From: Candidatus Blautia intestinavium
GTDB taxonomy: Bacteria; Bacillota; Clostridia; Lachnospirales; Lachnospiraceae
Assembly: GCA_019113745.1 (NCBI GenBank)
Contig: DXGV01000043.1
Location: forward strand, 25,533-89,532
DNA: 64,000 nucleotides
Direction of reading: 5' to 3'
The notes beneath the pieces were generated by a model. The model made no database searches, was not told where the DNA came from, and saw only the letters and a program-made list of their open reading frames with translations. A program made the translations under genes and the position numbers. Of this stretch, positions 50,242-59,564 are shown one piece after another. The number at the start of each line of letters is the position of its first letter. Within the stretch, counting starts at the first letter, position 1.

Positions 50242-51783
50242 TTATTTTTCGATCAGAAGAGATTTTCCTGTCATTTCTTTCGGCTGTTCCATTCCCATCA
50301 GTTCGATAAGAGTGGGAACAATATCTGCCAGACAGCCGCCTTCTCTTAAACCGTATTTCGGATCCGCGTTCACCAGAATGAACGGAACAGGATTGGTGGT
50401 ATGAGCGGTAAAGGGTTCTCCCGTCTCATAATCTACAAGCTGCTCTGCGTTTCCGTGGTCTGCGCAGATAAACATCTGGCCGTTTACTTCCTTAACGGCT
50501 TCCACAGCTCTTCCCACACATTCGTCTACTGTTTCGATAGCCTTTACTGCCGCTGCTTCCACGCCGGTATGTCCAACCATATCCGGGTTCGCGAAGTTGA
50601 TGATCACAACATCGTATTTGTCAGATTTGATCGCCTCCACAAGCTTATCGCATACCTGGGGCGCGCTCATCTCAGGCTGAAGATCGTAAGTGGCAACCTT
50701 TGGAGATTTTACAAGGATCCTGTCCTCTCCTTTATTCGGCTCTTCCACTCCTCCGTTAAAGAAGAAGGTTACATGGGCGTATTTCTCTGTCTCTGCAATA
50801 CGGACCTGAGTCATATTGTGAGCGGCCAGATACTCGCCGAATGTATTATGAAGCAGTACCTTATGGAAAGCCACCAGCTTATTGGGGATCGTCTCATCAT
50901 AATCTGTGAAGCATACATAGGTAAGGTTCAGCCGTTTTTCACGCTCAAATCCCTTGAAATCATCATCGCAGAACGCTCTGGTGATCTCACGGGCGCGGTC
51001 CGGACGGAAATTGAAGAATACGACAGAATCTCCGTCCTGCACAACTGTCACAGGTTTACCGTCCTTCTCGATCACTGTAGGAAGAACGAACTCGTCCGTC
51101 TTATCATTGTCATAGGAGGCCTGAACAGCTTCAGCAGCGTCTGTTCCCTTCACTCCTTCGCCCTTTGTCAGTGCCTTGTAAGCCAGCTCTACACGGTCCC
51201 AGCGGTTATCCCTGTCCATTGCATAGTAACGGCCGGAAACAACGCCGATCTCGCCGACGCCAATTTCCTTCATCTTGGCTTCCAGTTCCTCAATATAGCC
51301 CTTTCCGGACGCCGGGGGAGTATCTCTGCCGTCCAGGAAACAATGTACATACACCTTTTTCAGACCTTCTCTTTTCGCCATTTCAAGCAGCGCGTAGAGA
51401 TGGGTATTGTGGCTGTGAACGCCTCCGTCGGACAGAAGTCCCATAAAATGAATAGAAGAATCATTATCCTTCGCATTCTTCATGGCTGTCAGAAGCGCTT
51501 CGTTTTTAAAGAAATCACCGTCGTTGATCTCTTTTGTGATTCTGGTAAGCTCCTGATATACGATACGGCCTGCTCCCATGTTCATATGGCCTACCTCGGA
51601 ATTTCCCATCTGGCCTTCCGGAAGACCTACTGCAAGTCCGCTGGCATTGCCTTTCACAAAGGGATACTCTGCCATTAATTTATCCATGACCGGAGTTTTC
51701 GCCTCAAATACAGCGTTTCCGTCATGCTTCTGATTCAGTCCATAACCGTCAAGAATCATTAAAACAGTTGGTTTTTTGCTCAT
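50242..51783 (-). CDS. gpmI: 2,3-bisphosphoglycerate-independent phosphoglycerate mutase
   Basis: 513 aa, full length. Glycolytic interconversion of 3- and 2-phosphoglycerate, Mn-dependent, cytosolic. [14 protein letters not shown] supplies the first metal Asp; the catalytic serine is in [62 protein letters not shown] and CADHGNAEQ complete the metal sites. AAGGAGAACG precedes the ATG. It stands alone between terminators. The other glycolytic genes of the window (gap-pgk-tpiA) are 10 kb away. Confidence 0.97.
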   Translation of the reverse strand: MSKKPTVLMILDGYGLNQKHDGNAVFEAKTPVMDKLMAEYPFVKGNASGLAVGLPEGQMGNSEVGHMNMGAGRIVYQELTRITKEINDGDFFKNEALLTAMKNAKDNDSSIHFMGLLSDGGVHSHNTHLYALLEMAKREGLKKVYVHCFLDGRDTPPASGKGYIEELEAKMKEIGVGEIGVVSGRYYAMDRDNRWDRVELAYKALTKGEGVKGTDAAEAVQASYDNDKTDEFVLPTVIEKDGKPVTVVQDGDSVVFFNFRPDRAREITRAFCDDDFKGFEREKRLNLTYVCFTDYDETIPNKLVAFHKVLLHNTFGEYLAAHNMTQVRIAETEKYAHVTFFFNGGVEEPNKGEDRILVKSPKVATYDLQPEMSAPQVCDKLVEAIKSDKYDVVIINFANPDMVGHTGVEAAAVKAIETVDECVGRAVEAVKEVNGQMFICADHGNAEQLVDYETGEPFTAHTTNPVPFILVNADPKYGLREGGCLADIVPTLIELMGMEQPKEMTGKSLLIEK

Positions 51784-51903
51784 AACGTTCTCCTTTTTGT
51801 ATAACAGCTTTTTCTTCTTATTATAGTACCAAAAATCAAAAATTTTTCAAGGATTTTTTCTTTCAGCACCGGCAGGATTTCTCAACATGATACAAAGCGG
51901 TTT

Positions 51904-53199
51904 CTACTCGCCATAAACTCTCAGCATACTGGATATCTTATGAACGCACTGCCTGCCGGAAAGCTCTTCCATTGCGGTGCGGAAATCTCCCTCCCGGACT
52001 TCTCCTGTGATAACTACTACCTCGGCCTCTTCTCCCGGCTTTGTCTCTTTCTGGATGATCTGCGCCACGCTTACCTGATATTTCGCGAATACTGCCGTCA
52101 TTTCTGCCAGGACGCCACAGCGGTCTTCCACCTTCAGTCTCATAAAATATCGGTTATAGGTATCCGCCATTTTCTTTACACTCAGATTCTTATAGCAGGT
52201 ACATCCAATCCTGGCGCTGCATCCCATCCGGATATTCCGCACAATATCGAAAATATCTCCCACAACGGCGCTGGCTGTTGGAAGCTCTCCGGCTCCTCTT
52301 CCGTAAAACATGGCTTTTCCTACGGCGTCTCCCTGGACAAATACCGCATTGTAGGAATCATTTACAGAAGAAAGAGGATGGGCGCTCGGCAAAAGCATAG
52401 GGCACACATAGGCTTCAATTCCATTGTCTGTATTTCTCGCCATTCCGATCAGTTTAATGTCGCAGCCCATTTCCTTTGCATATAAAATATCTTTAGAAGT
52501 AATCTTTGTGATTCCCTCGATATATACGTCGTCGAAAACAACTCTGGAATTAAAGGCCACAGATGCAAGGATTGCCACCTTCCTTCCGGCGTCCAGCCCT
52601 TCGATATCCGCTGTCGGGTCCGCCTCCGCATATCCCAGCTCTGTAGCCAGATCAAGAGCCTCTTTAAATTCCATTCCTTCCTGCGTCATTTTTGTCAGGA
52701 TAAAATTGGTAGTGCCGTTTACAATCCCCATAACCTCTTTCATATGGTTTCCCGCAAGACACTGTTTCAACGGACGGATAATAGGGATTCCTCCCGCCAC
52801 TGCCGCTTCAAACAGAAAATCCACATGGTGGGCCTGCGCCATATCAAACAGTTCTTTGCCGTGGACGGCGATCAGGTCTTTATTGGCGGACACCACGTTC
52901 TTTCCCGCTTCCAGAGCCGCGAGGATATAAGTTCTGGCAGGTTCTATCCCTCCGATCAACTCTATAACAATATCAATTTCAGGATCATGAAGGATTTCTT
53001 CCCAGTTATTTGTAAGGACGGAAGGATCGTCCACTTTTGCGGCGGCTTTCTCAAGGTTTCTGACCATGATTTTTTTGATCTCCACCGTACTTCCCAGTTT
53101 TGCCTCCATCTCGTCTCTCTGCGCTTTCAGCACCTTATATACGCCGGTTCCAACTGTACCCAGTCCCAGAAGAGCGGCGCGTATTACTTTCTTTTCCAT
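51904..53199 (-). CDS. hom: Homoserine dehydrogenase
   Basis: 431 aa. Converts aspartate semialdehyde to homoserine for Thr and Met synthesis. Rossmann start AALLGLGTVGTGVYKVL; SANKDLIAVHGKELF; AAVAGGIPIIRPLKQCL; NGTTNFILTKM; EADPTADIEGLDAGRK. A C-terminal ACT domain (~350-431; DRCGVLAEMTAVFAKYQVSV) suggests feedback control by threonine. AAGGAG precedes the ATG. Monocistronic by appearance: no thrC or thrB nearby. Confidence 0.96.
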   Translation of the reverse strand: MEKKVIRAALLGLGTVGTGVYKVLKAQRDEMEAKLGSTVEIKKIMVRNLEKAAAKVDDPSVLTNNWEEILHDPEIDIVIELIGGIEPARTYILAALEAGKNVVSANKDLIAVHGKELFDMAQAHHVDFLFEAAVAGGIPIIRPLKQCLAGNHMKEVMGIVNGTTNFILTKMTQEGMEFKEALDLATELGYAEADPTADIEGLDAGRKVAILASVAFNSRVVFDDVYIEGITKITSKDILYAKEMGCDIKLIGMARNTDNGIEAYVCPMLLPSAHPLSSVNDSYNAVFVQGDAVGKAMFYGRGAGELPTASAVVGDIFDIVRNIRMGCSARIGCTCYKNLSVKKMADTYNRYFMRLKVEDRCGVLAEMTAVFAKYQVSVAQIIQKETKPGEEAEVVVITGEVREGDFRTAMEELSGRQCVHKISSMLRVYGE

Positions 53200-53289
53200 T
53201 GAAAGGGCTCCTTTCCTTTGTATTTTCAGATTTCATGCAGAACCGTATATTCTGAATCTCCTGATCTTGTTTCAGCCTTACTACACCTC

Positions 53290-53318
53290 ATAGTAGGGCA
53301 CGCTGCGGAGTTTGTCAA
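53290..53318 (-). promoter_or_regulatory. hom promoter
   Basis: Minus strand: TTGACA (53313-53318), 17 bp, TACTAT (53290-53295). Confidence 0.75.
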
Positions 53319-53350
53319 GACGGCAGACCCTGTTTGCCAAAATAGATACA

Positions 53351-53382
53351 GAAAAAACGCCGCGGTACCGTAATACACGGCG
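53351..53382 (-). terminator. Terminator of the alpha-glucoside operon
   Basis: Minus strand: CGCCG..GTA / TAC..CGGCG (53378-53382 with 53358-53362), then T6. Confidence 0.7.
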
Positions 53383-53468
53383 CCGGGCGCTCTCTGGCGC
53401 ATAGAGAATCCGGCAGGTTGAAACGACAGCTAATCGTCCTGCTGTTTTCTGTATGCAGTATTTACATC

Positions 53469-54317
53469 CTACTTCACAGCTCCGTTTACCACGCCGTTCA
53501 GGATCTGTTTCTGACAGAATATATAAAAGATCAGAATCGGCAGCAGAGCCAGAAGGTAAGAAGCAAAGGCAAGGTTATAATTGGTTCCGAACTGAGTCTG
53601 GAAATTCAGCTGTGCCAAAGGCAGGGTATTCAGTCCTGTTCCGGACATGATGACCAGGGGAGTCATAACGTCGTTCCACACCGCCAGGGCGGTCAGAACA
53701 GCCACTGTGGCGTGCATGGGCTTCATGATGGGGAAGATGATCCTCCAGAACGTATGCCAGGTGGTGGAGCCGTCGACCCGTGCCGCCTCCTCCAGCGCAA
53801 GAGGGATGTTTTTCAGATATCCGGTGTACAGAAGCAGGTTCATAGGTATGTAAAACACCACATACAGAATGACTACGCCGGCCCTGTTAGCGATTCCCAT
53901 CTGGGCCGTCTGTTTGATCAGCGGCATCATCAGGATCGCAAAGGGCACGAACATACCGCTGACAAGATACAGATAAACGAAATTATACGCCTTGCTGCGG
54001 GCCATGCTTCTACCGATGGCGTAACCTGCCAGAGAATGGATCAGCATGGTCAGGATCACGGTGATAATGGTGAGCATTAAACTGTTCCCCAGTGAATGCC
54101 AGAAGTCAGTCACTCTCATAGCCTCTGTGAAATTGCTGAAACTGAAAGCGGAGGGCAGGGACAGCGCGCCGGCAATGTCATTGGTCATTTCCGAGGGCTG
54201 TTTGAAGGCAATGATCACAGCCATGTACAGCGGGAAAAAGATGGTCACGCATCCTATGATCAGAAGAATCGTTACCGGCCAGTTAATTCTATGATCCACT
54301 ACTTTTTTCTTCATCAT
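53469..54317 (-). CDS. ABC transporter permease, MalG type
   Basis: 282 aa, six membrane segments. The coupling loop is EEAARVDGSTTWHTFWRIIFPIMKP (EAA motif). N-terminus VTILLIIGCVTIFFPLYMAV. Ends NGVVNGAVK, characteristic of family MalG/LacG permeases. Forms the channel with the MalF-type partner upstream; the start overlaps that gene's stop by 4 bp. Confidence 0.95.
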   Translation of the reverse strand: MMKKKVVDHRINWPVTILLIIGCVTIFFPLYMAVIIAFKQPSEMTNDIAGALSLPSAFSFSNFTEAMRVTDFWHSLGNSLMLTIITVILTMLIHSLAGYAIGRSMARSKAYNFVYLYLVSGMFVPFAILMMPLIKQTAQMGIANRAGVVILYVVFYIPMNLLLYTGYLKNIPLALEEAARVDGSTTWHTFWRIIFPIMKPMHATVAVLTALAVWNDVMTPLVIMSGTGLNTLPLAQLNFQTQFGTNYNLAFASYLLALLPILIFYIFCQKQILNGVVNGAVK

Positions 54318-55195
54318 AACTGCTCCTCCTTTTTATTTAATACTGTCATCTGGAATACAGAGATCGCCACGATCACCACGAAGAAAAGCACTGCGTTGGC
54401 GCTCTGGAATCCAAACTGTCCGCCGCCCATACCGTTCTGATAGATCAGATAGGAAATGGACTCCGTACTCTGGGAAGGGCCGCCTTTTGTCAACGCCATG
54501 ATCTGGTCGAACACCATCAGGAAGTTCTTCATGCAGAGCACCATATTAATGGTGAAAAAAGGCATGATCAGCGGGAAAGTAAGATTTTTGAACTTTCTCC
54601 ATCCGCTCGCCCCGTCAATGGCTCCGGCTTCATAAACATCCTCCGGCACTGTCTGCAGTCCGGCAATGTAAATGATGGTGTTCATAGCTACAGACTGCCA
54701 GCAGGCGACTACTACGATGGCAAGCCACGCGGTCTTTGTGTTGGAGAGCATACTGCTGGAGAGCCATTCGATCCCCGCTGCCTTTCCGGCAGCCGGCAGG
54801 ATATAGGTGAAAAAGAAACTGAAAATATAACCTACAACCAGACCGCCCAGAATGTTGGGAAGGAAATAGACTGCTCTCAGGGCGCTTTTCGCTTTGATCT
54901 TACTGTTCAGGCCCAGCGCCAGGATCAGGCTGAGCACATTTACAAGTATCGTACTCACAAGAGCGAATTTAAAAGTGAAGAGATAGGACCGGCCTACCCT
55001 GCCGTCTGAAAACAGATCCACATAATTGCGCAGGCCGACAAAATCGTAGTTGCCATATCCCTTAAAGTTGGTAAAACTGTAAATAAAGCCTTTTATCAGA
55101 GGCAGCGTATTGAAACAGAAAAACAGAAGCACGATCGGGATCGTTATGGCCAGAAAGGTCTTCTCCCGGTTTCCCATTGCATGTTTTTTCTTCAT
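54314..55195 (-). CDS. ABC transporter permease, MalF type
   Basis: 293 aa, six membrane segments. The EAA loop is YEAGAIDGASGWRKFKNLTFP. TLPLIKGFIYSFTNFKGYGNYDFVG is the typical first extracytoplasmic loop of CUT1 permeases. It partners with the MalG-type protein. No ATPase gene in the cluster, so a shared MsmX-type ATPase is expected from elsewhere, as is usual in Firmicutes. Confidence 0.95.
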   Translation of the reverse strand: MKKKHAMGNREKTFLAITIPIVLLFFCFNTLPLIKGFIYSFTNFKGYGNYDFVGLRNYVDLFSDGRVGRSYLFTFKFALVSTILVNVLSLILALGLNSKIKAKSALRAVYFLPNILGGLVVGYIFSFFFTYILPAAGKAAGIEWLSSSMLSNTKTAWLAIVVVACWQSVAMNTIIYIAGLQTVPEDVYEAGAIDGASGWRKFKNLTFPLIMPFFTINMVLCMKNFLMVFDQIMALTKGGPSQSTESISYLIYQNGMGGGQFGFQSANAVLFFVVIVAISVFQMTVLNKKEEQL

Positions 55196-55212
55196 AATGA
55201 AAATCCCCCTTC

Positions 55213-56511
55213 CTATTCAGCATCCGGATGCTCGTCCATATAATCCTGCACTTTCTGTATCAGATCCCGGTTATAACGGGCCCATTCCCTGTCGAATTTT
55301 TCCAGGAATGTGTCCGTGGCATTTTCAGAATCGTCCAGAAGATATGTCTGGATCATGGCGTCCACCGACATTTCGCTGGGATAATGATGATCCTGATAGT
55401 CCACGACTTTGCCTTCTTCAATGTAGGATTTCATACCGTCCAGCATGGGCGCCAGATCAAAATCCCCTTCTTTGCACGGGATCGCATTCTGGTCGTCGAT
55501 GTACGCCTGCAGATTCTCGTCTTCCAGGAGGAAGTCCAGAACTTCATACGCCTCTTCCTTATGCTCGCATTCGGCCATAACGGAAAACTGCAGGTCGTTT
55601 CCGGAATTCAGTACATTCTCTTCGGGATCATTGCTTGCGGGCATTACGAAGGAGTCGATGTTGATATCCGGGTTTACAGACTGAATCTGCGGTACTGCGT
55701 AGCTTCCGATGGGGAACATGACAGCCTCTCCTCTTGCGAACGCCGTACATGCGTCGTTATAGCTGTAGGCAAAAGGATCGTCCTGACAGAATTCCAGGAG
55801 AGATTTGGTCTTCTCCGCCACTTCCCGGTAATTATCTGTGAAAGTGGTTTCTCCCCGGTTCACCTGCGCGCATACATCCGAAGGCGCCAGATCTACAGAA
55901 ATAGCGTTCCAGGGAGCCAGACAGGTCCAGCTGTCCTTGAACCCGAAATAGAACGGCTGCATGCCTGCCGCCTGGATCTCTTCACAGAGGGCTGTCAGCT
56001 CGTCCCATGTAGTGGGTATCTCCCATCCGTTCTCATCAAAAATATCTTTGTTGTAAAGGATACCCGCCGCATTGGCCACATATGGCACAGCGTAAACGCC
56101 TTCCATGGGTACGAATTCCAGTTCTTTGTCAATATCCAGATAAGCATCTTTGATAGAATCCAGGCCCTCGTAATCCGAAATATCCATCAGCATGCCCGCA
56201 TCCAGATAATTGGAATAATTGATATCGCCGCCGATGGCAATGATATCCGGATAATCCTCTCTGATGAACCGGGTCTTCAGAATGGTATTGGCGTCATTGG
56301 GGGAATCGATGATCAGCTCAATGTCGTCATGAGTTGCGTTGAACTCCTCTTCCACCTGATCGAAGTAAGTGGCCGTCTCCGGTTTGCTCTGGATGATCTC
56401 GATAGTCACCTTGCCGTTATCCTCTCCTGTCCCGCAGCCCGACAGTATGACGGACAGTCCGGCGGCTGCCGCAAGTCCGGCTGCAAGTTTTCCCTTCATA
56501 CATCTTTTCAT
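55213..56511 (-). CDS. Alpha-glucoside ABC transporter substrate-binding lipoprotein
   Basis: 432 aa. Lipoprotein signal peptide with lipobox LSGC (SVILSGCGTGED). Family-1 extracellular solute-binding domain: VTIEIIQSKPETATYFDQVE, FNATHDDIELIIDSPN, ADGMKPFYFG-type pocket (AAGMQPFYFGFKDSWT). Located between a GH13 alpha-glucosidase and two CUT1 permeases, so the ligand is probably an alpha-glucoside such as isomaltose or isomalto-oligosaccharide. The ATG overlaps the GH13 stop by 4 bp, with AGGAGGG upstream. Confidence 0.94.
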   Translation of the reverse strand: MKRCMKGKLAAGLAAAAGLSVILSGCGTGEDNGKVTIEIIQSKPETATYFDQVEEEFNATHDDIELIIDSPNDANTILKTRFIREDYPDIIAIGGDINYSNYLDAGMLMDISDYEGLDSIKDAYLDIDKELEFVPMEGVYAVPYVANAAGILYNKDIFDENGWEIPTTWDELTALCEEIQAAGMQPFYFGFKDSWTCLAPWNAISVDLAPSDVCAQVNRGETTFTDNYREVAEKTKSLLEFCQDDPFAYSYNDACTAFARGEAVMFPIGSYAVPQIQSVNPDINIDSFVMPASNDPEENVLNSGNDLQFSVMAECEHKEEAYEVLDFLLEDENLQAYIDDQNAIPCKEGDFDLAPMLDGMKSYIEEGKVVDYQDHHYPSEMSVDAMIQTYLLDDSENATDTFLEKFDREWARYNRDLIQKVQDYMDEHPDAE

Positions 56512-58148
56512 GCGTGAAATCCCTCCTTTATCTTTTTGATGATCTTCGCCTCATAAGGCCGGAGAACTCCTTCCGGATACGGGCCGTCATAGTTGGCGAT
56601 CAGCACTTCTCCGTCCTTCCATCCCTGTTCCAGTACGCAGGAAACCTCCTTCCCCCGGAAATTACAGAGTACCAGAAGTTTCTCTTTCTCCGTTTCTCTG
56701 GTATAGGCAAAAATATTTTCGTTCTCCTCCTGGAGAAGTTCATAAACGCCTTCTGTGAAAACGCTCTCGCTTTTTCTGAGGCTGATCAGCTTCTGGTAGT
56801 AATAGAAAATCGAATCCCTGTTGGTCAGGGCCTCTTTTGCATTGATAATGGTATAATTCGGATTGCAGCGCAGCCACGGGGTGCCTGTTGTGAAACCGGC
56901 GTTCTTACTCTCGTCCCACTGCATGGGCGTTCTCGCGTTATCTCTCCCTTTCGCGTAAATGGAGCGCATCACATCCAGCTCGTCATAGCCCTGGCTGATC
57001 CGTTCCTTATACAGATTCAAAAGTTCAATATCCCGGTAATCCTCAATATCAAACTTCACATTCGTCATCCCCAGTTCCTGCCCCTGGTAAATATAGGGAG
57101 TTCCCTTCATTCCATGAAGCATGGTCGCCAGCATTTTTGCGGATTGTACCCGGTATTTTCCATCGTCGCCAAACCGCGACACGGAACGGGGCAGATCGTG
57201 ATTTTCCAGAAACAGGCTGTTCCATCCTTTTCCTTCCAGTTCTTTCTGCCATTTCGATAAAACCTGCTTGAACTTTACGAAGGGCAGCGGCTCCAGATCC
57301 CATTTCACATTTCCTTTCTGATCCAGGACCATATGTTCAAACTGGAACACCATGGAAAGCTCACTTCCGTCCGGATTACTGTAAAGCCACGCGCTCTCAG
57401 GCGTTGCGCTCCAGGCTTCCCCCACGGTCACAAGATTATTTCTTCGGAAAGCCGCTTTACTCATCTCTTTTAAGTAGGGATGGAGCATCTTTCCCTCGGC
57501 CATCACCATAGAATCCGGTTCCTTTCCGATAAGATCGATCACATCCAGCCTGAACCCGCCTACGCCGCGGTCCACCCACCAGTTGATCATCCTGTAGATC
57601 TCCTCACGTACTTTCGGATTCTCCCAGTTCAGATCCGGCTGCTTTACGGAAAACTGATGGAGATAATACTGTCCGCATTCCGGGACCCATTCCCAAGCAG
57701 GTCCGCAGAAAGCGGATTTCAGTTCATTGGGATATTCGCCTTTTTTTCCGTCTCTCCACACATAATAATCATGATACGGATTATCTTTCCCTTTTTTCGC
57801 CTCCACAAACCAGGGATGCTCATCAGAAGTATGGTTCAGCACCAGATCCATGATAATCCGGATATGCCGTCTGGCCGCCTCGGCGATCAGCTCGTCCATA
57901 TCGGCAAGAGTGCCGAACATGGGATCAATATCCTGATAATCGGAAATATCATAACCGTTGTCATCCTGGGGAGAGCGGTATACCGGAGAAAGCCAGATGG
58001 CGTCGACGCCCAGTTTCTGAATATAGTCAAGCTTCTGAATAATACCCTGAAGATCTCCGATTCCATCCCCGTTGCTGTCGCAGAAGCTTCTGGGATAAAT
58101 CTGATAGATCACTGCCGTCTGCCACCATTTCTTCGCACTGTCACCCAT
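56508..58148 (-). CDS. GH13 alpha-glucosidase, oligo-1,6-glucosidase type
   Basis: 546 aa from the ATG at 58148 (GGAAGGGTAAAG upstream). Conserved regions: DLVLNHTSDEHPWF (I), GFRLDVIDLIGKEP with the nucleophile Asp (II), VTVGEAWSATPES with the acid Glu (III), LENHDLPRSVSRFG (IV), and QPDLNWENP (V). Val after the nucleophile Asp is the residue linked to alpha-1,6 preference (isomaltase/oligo-1,6-glucosidase) rather than Thr of maltases. Cytosolic, no signal. First gene of the operon: it hydrolyses the sugar imported by its own transporter. Related activities such as trehalulose or sucrose hydrolysis cannot be excluded. Confidence 0.95.
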   Translation of the reverse strand: MGDSAKKWWQTAVIYQIYPRSFCDSNGDGIGDLQGIIQKLDYIQKLGVDAIWLSPVYRSPQDDNGYDISDYQDIDPMFGTLADMDELIAEAARRHIRIIMDLVLNHTSDEHPWFVEAKKGKDNPYHDYYVWRDGKKGEYPNELKSAFCGPAWEWVPECGQYYLHQFSVKQPDLNWENPKVREEIYRMINWWVDRGVGGFRLDVIDLIGKEPDSMVMAEGKMLHPYLKEMSKAAFRRNNLVTVGEAWSATPESAWLYSNPDGSELSMVFQFEHMVLDQKGNVKWDLEPLPFVKFKQVLSKWQKELEGKGWNSLFLENHDLPRSVSRFGDDGKYRVQSAKMLATMLHGMKGTPYIYQGQELGMTNVKFDIEDYRDIELLNLYKERISQGYDELDVMRSIYAKGRDNARTPMQWDESKNAGFTTGTPWLRCNPNYTIINAKEALTNRDSIFYYYQKLISLRKSESVFTEGVYELLQEENENIFAYTRETEKEKLLVLCNFRGKEVSCVLEQGWKDGEVLIANYDGPYPEGVLRPYEAKIIKKIKEGFHA

Positions 58149-58202
58149 ATACTTTACCCTTCCTTTCCCTTTCTTTAACATAAAAACTAGTTGGTTGCGT
58201 CA

Positions 58203-58269
58203 GGTTTTGCAATAAGTGTGCGGCAAAACCAATATATTTCACAAGAAAACACACTGGATTTTGTGAAAA
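58203..58269 (-). promoter_or_regulatory. Inverted repeats upstream of the GH13 operon
   Basis: GGTTTTGC (58203-58210) and GCAAAACC (58223-58230) form a perfect 8-bp inverted repeat; TTGTGAA and TTCACAA form a second, further upstream (58239-58267). They lie between the LacI gene and its presumed target operon and are candidate LacI-family or CcpA-related sites. No clean -35/-10 pair was seen. Confidence 0.5.
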
Positions 58270-58275
58270 ACAGCA

Positions 58276-58319
58276 ATAAAAAAGCCGGGAGTTCAGGGAT
58301 CATCTCCCTGCTCCCGGCC
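58276..58319 (-). terminator. Terminator of the LacI-family gene
   Basis: Minus strand: GCCGGGAGCAGGGA with TCCCTG..CTCCCGGC, then T6. Confidence 0.93.
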
Positions 58320-58400
58320 TGAAACCGTTCTGTCTTCTCTGATAAAAGATTGCTGTTCCATCCCGGCAGATCAGTAACCCGCGCTCCGGTTTTTGAGAAA

Positions 58401-59423
58401 CTACGGCTGTCTCACCGTGCGATTGGCAACACTCTCCCTGACGATCAGTTCTGTGGGAAGCTGCAGGCTGGGCGCCAGAACTTCCTCCCCGTAGATTCTT
58501 TTCATCAGAAGATTCACCGCCGCCCTGCCTTTCTCCGCAGGGCTCTGGCGCACTGTCGTCAACGCCGGCCTTGATAATCTGGCGTAAATATTATCGTCAA
58601 ATCCCACTACGGAAATATCCTCCGGCACATTCAGTCCCTGGGAAAAGAAGATATTGATCCCCTCATTGGCCAGCAGGTCATATACGAAAAAAGCTCCTGT
58701 ATAGCCTTTAGCTTTCGCGGTTTTGGCGAAACGGCGCAGCACTTCATGGCGGAGATGTTTATCCGCGGGAAGAAAAATATAATCCTCTTCTTTTGAGAAA
58801 GAGGCGCCGTATTTTTTCACCGCGTCCAGAAATCCCCGGTATCTTTCTCCGTCTGCCCCTACGGGGTCCCTCTGGTCACAGAAAAAAGCAATTTTATCGT
58901 TTCCCTGCTTCAGCATATAGCTGGCGACCTCATAGCCTCCCTCATAATCCTGAAGGCCGATATTGTCATAATTGCCTCTCCCGGAATCTATAAACACAAT
59001 AGGAAACCCGGTCCTTCTGGCAAGAGGTTCACAGTTCTCCTCCAGGCACCCCAGGATCACGGCTCCTTCCAGGCCGCTGCACTTCAGACGTTCATCAAAA
59101 TCCTCATTTGCGTCAACAACTCCGCATACCATGGTGCGTCCATACTTCCTCAATTCCCGCTCCGCGGCTTCCAGAAGCTCTCCGCAGAAGGGATCCATCA
59201 GGATATGTTCCCTGTCGCCCAGACAGCAGTAGACAGCAACATAATGAGTCACCGGTTCCTCATCCCCGTGGCGGCTTTCGTGAACATAATGGTTCTGCAC
59301 CAGGGCTTCCTGTACCTTCTGGCGTGTCTCGGGCGACATTTTTCCCGTCCGGCCGTTCAGAACATTTGATACTGTAGTGGGACTGACGCCCAGTTGCTGC
59401 GCAATTTCTTTGATCGTAACCAC
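58401..59423 (-). CDS. LacI-family transcriptional regulator
   Basis: 340 aa. The N-terminal HTH is MVTIKEIAQQLGVSPTTVSN with hinge-helix region VLNGRTGKMSPETRQKV. The rest is a periplasmic-binding-like effector domain (GAVILGCLEENCEPLA; FIDSGRGNYDNIGLQDYEGG; ISVVGFDDNIYARLSRPALT). It is upstream of, and on the same strand as, the GH13/ABC operon and most likely represses it, with an alpha-glucoside as inducer. Own promoter and terminator. Confidence 0.95.
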   Translation of the reverse strand: MVTIKEIAQQLGVSPTTVSNVLNGRTGKMSPETRQKVQEALVQNHYVHESRHGDEEPVTHYVAVYCCLGDREHILMDPFCGELLEAAERELRKYGRTMVCGVVDANEDFDERLKCSGLEGAVILGCLEENCEPLARRTGFPIVFIDSGRGNYDNIGLQDYEGGYEVASYMLKQGNDKIAFFCDQRDPVGADGERYRGFLDAVKKYGASFSKEEDYIFLPADKHLRHEVLRRFAKTAKAKGYTGAFFVYDLLANEGINIFFSQGLNVPEDISVVGFDDNIYARLSRPALTTVRQSPAEKGRAAVNLLMKRIYGEEVLAPSLQLPTELIVRESVANRTVRQP

Positions 59424-59469
59424 AAAATCCCCTCCCTTGCAGTACGAATATAATAACCACTTCCCGGTT

Positions 59470-59499
59470 ATTATAACATATTTATGCTATCGGGGTCAA
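59470..59499 (-). promoter_or_regulatory. Promoter of the LacI-family gene
   Basis: Minus strand: TTGACC (59494-59499), 18 bp, TATAAT (59470-59475). Confidence 0.75.
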
Positions 59500-59505
59500 A
59501 ACGGA

Positions 59506-59534
59506 TTGATACCCCCCTGCAGACTTGCTATAAT
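59506..59534 (+). promoter_or_regulatory. Promoter of the lipid kinase gene
   Basis: TTGATA (59506-59511), 17 bp, TATAAT (59529-59534), 31 bases before the ATG at 59565; back-to-back with the LacI promoter. Confidence 0.8.
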
Positions 59535-59564
59535 GACAGAAGAATAATCAGGGAGAATTTTGTC

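Noticed and set aside
55228..56517. A 429-aa plus-strand frame opposite the sugar-binding lipoprotein
   Set aside because: Mirror of the real gene, which has signal peptide, lipobox and operon context.
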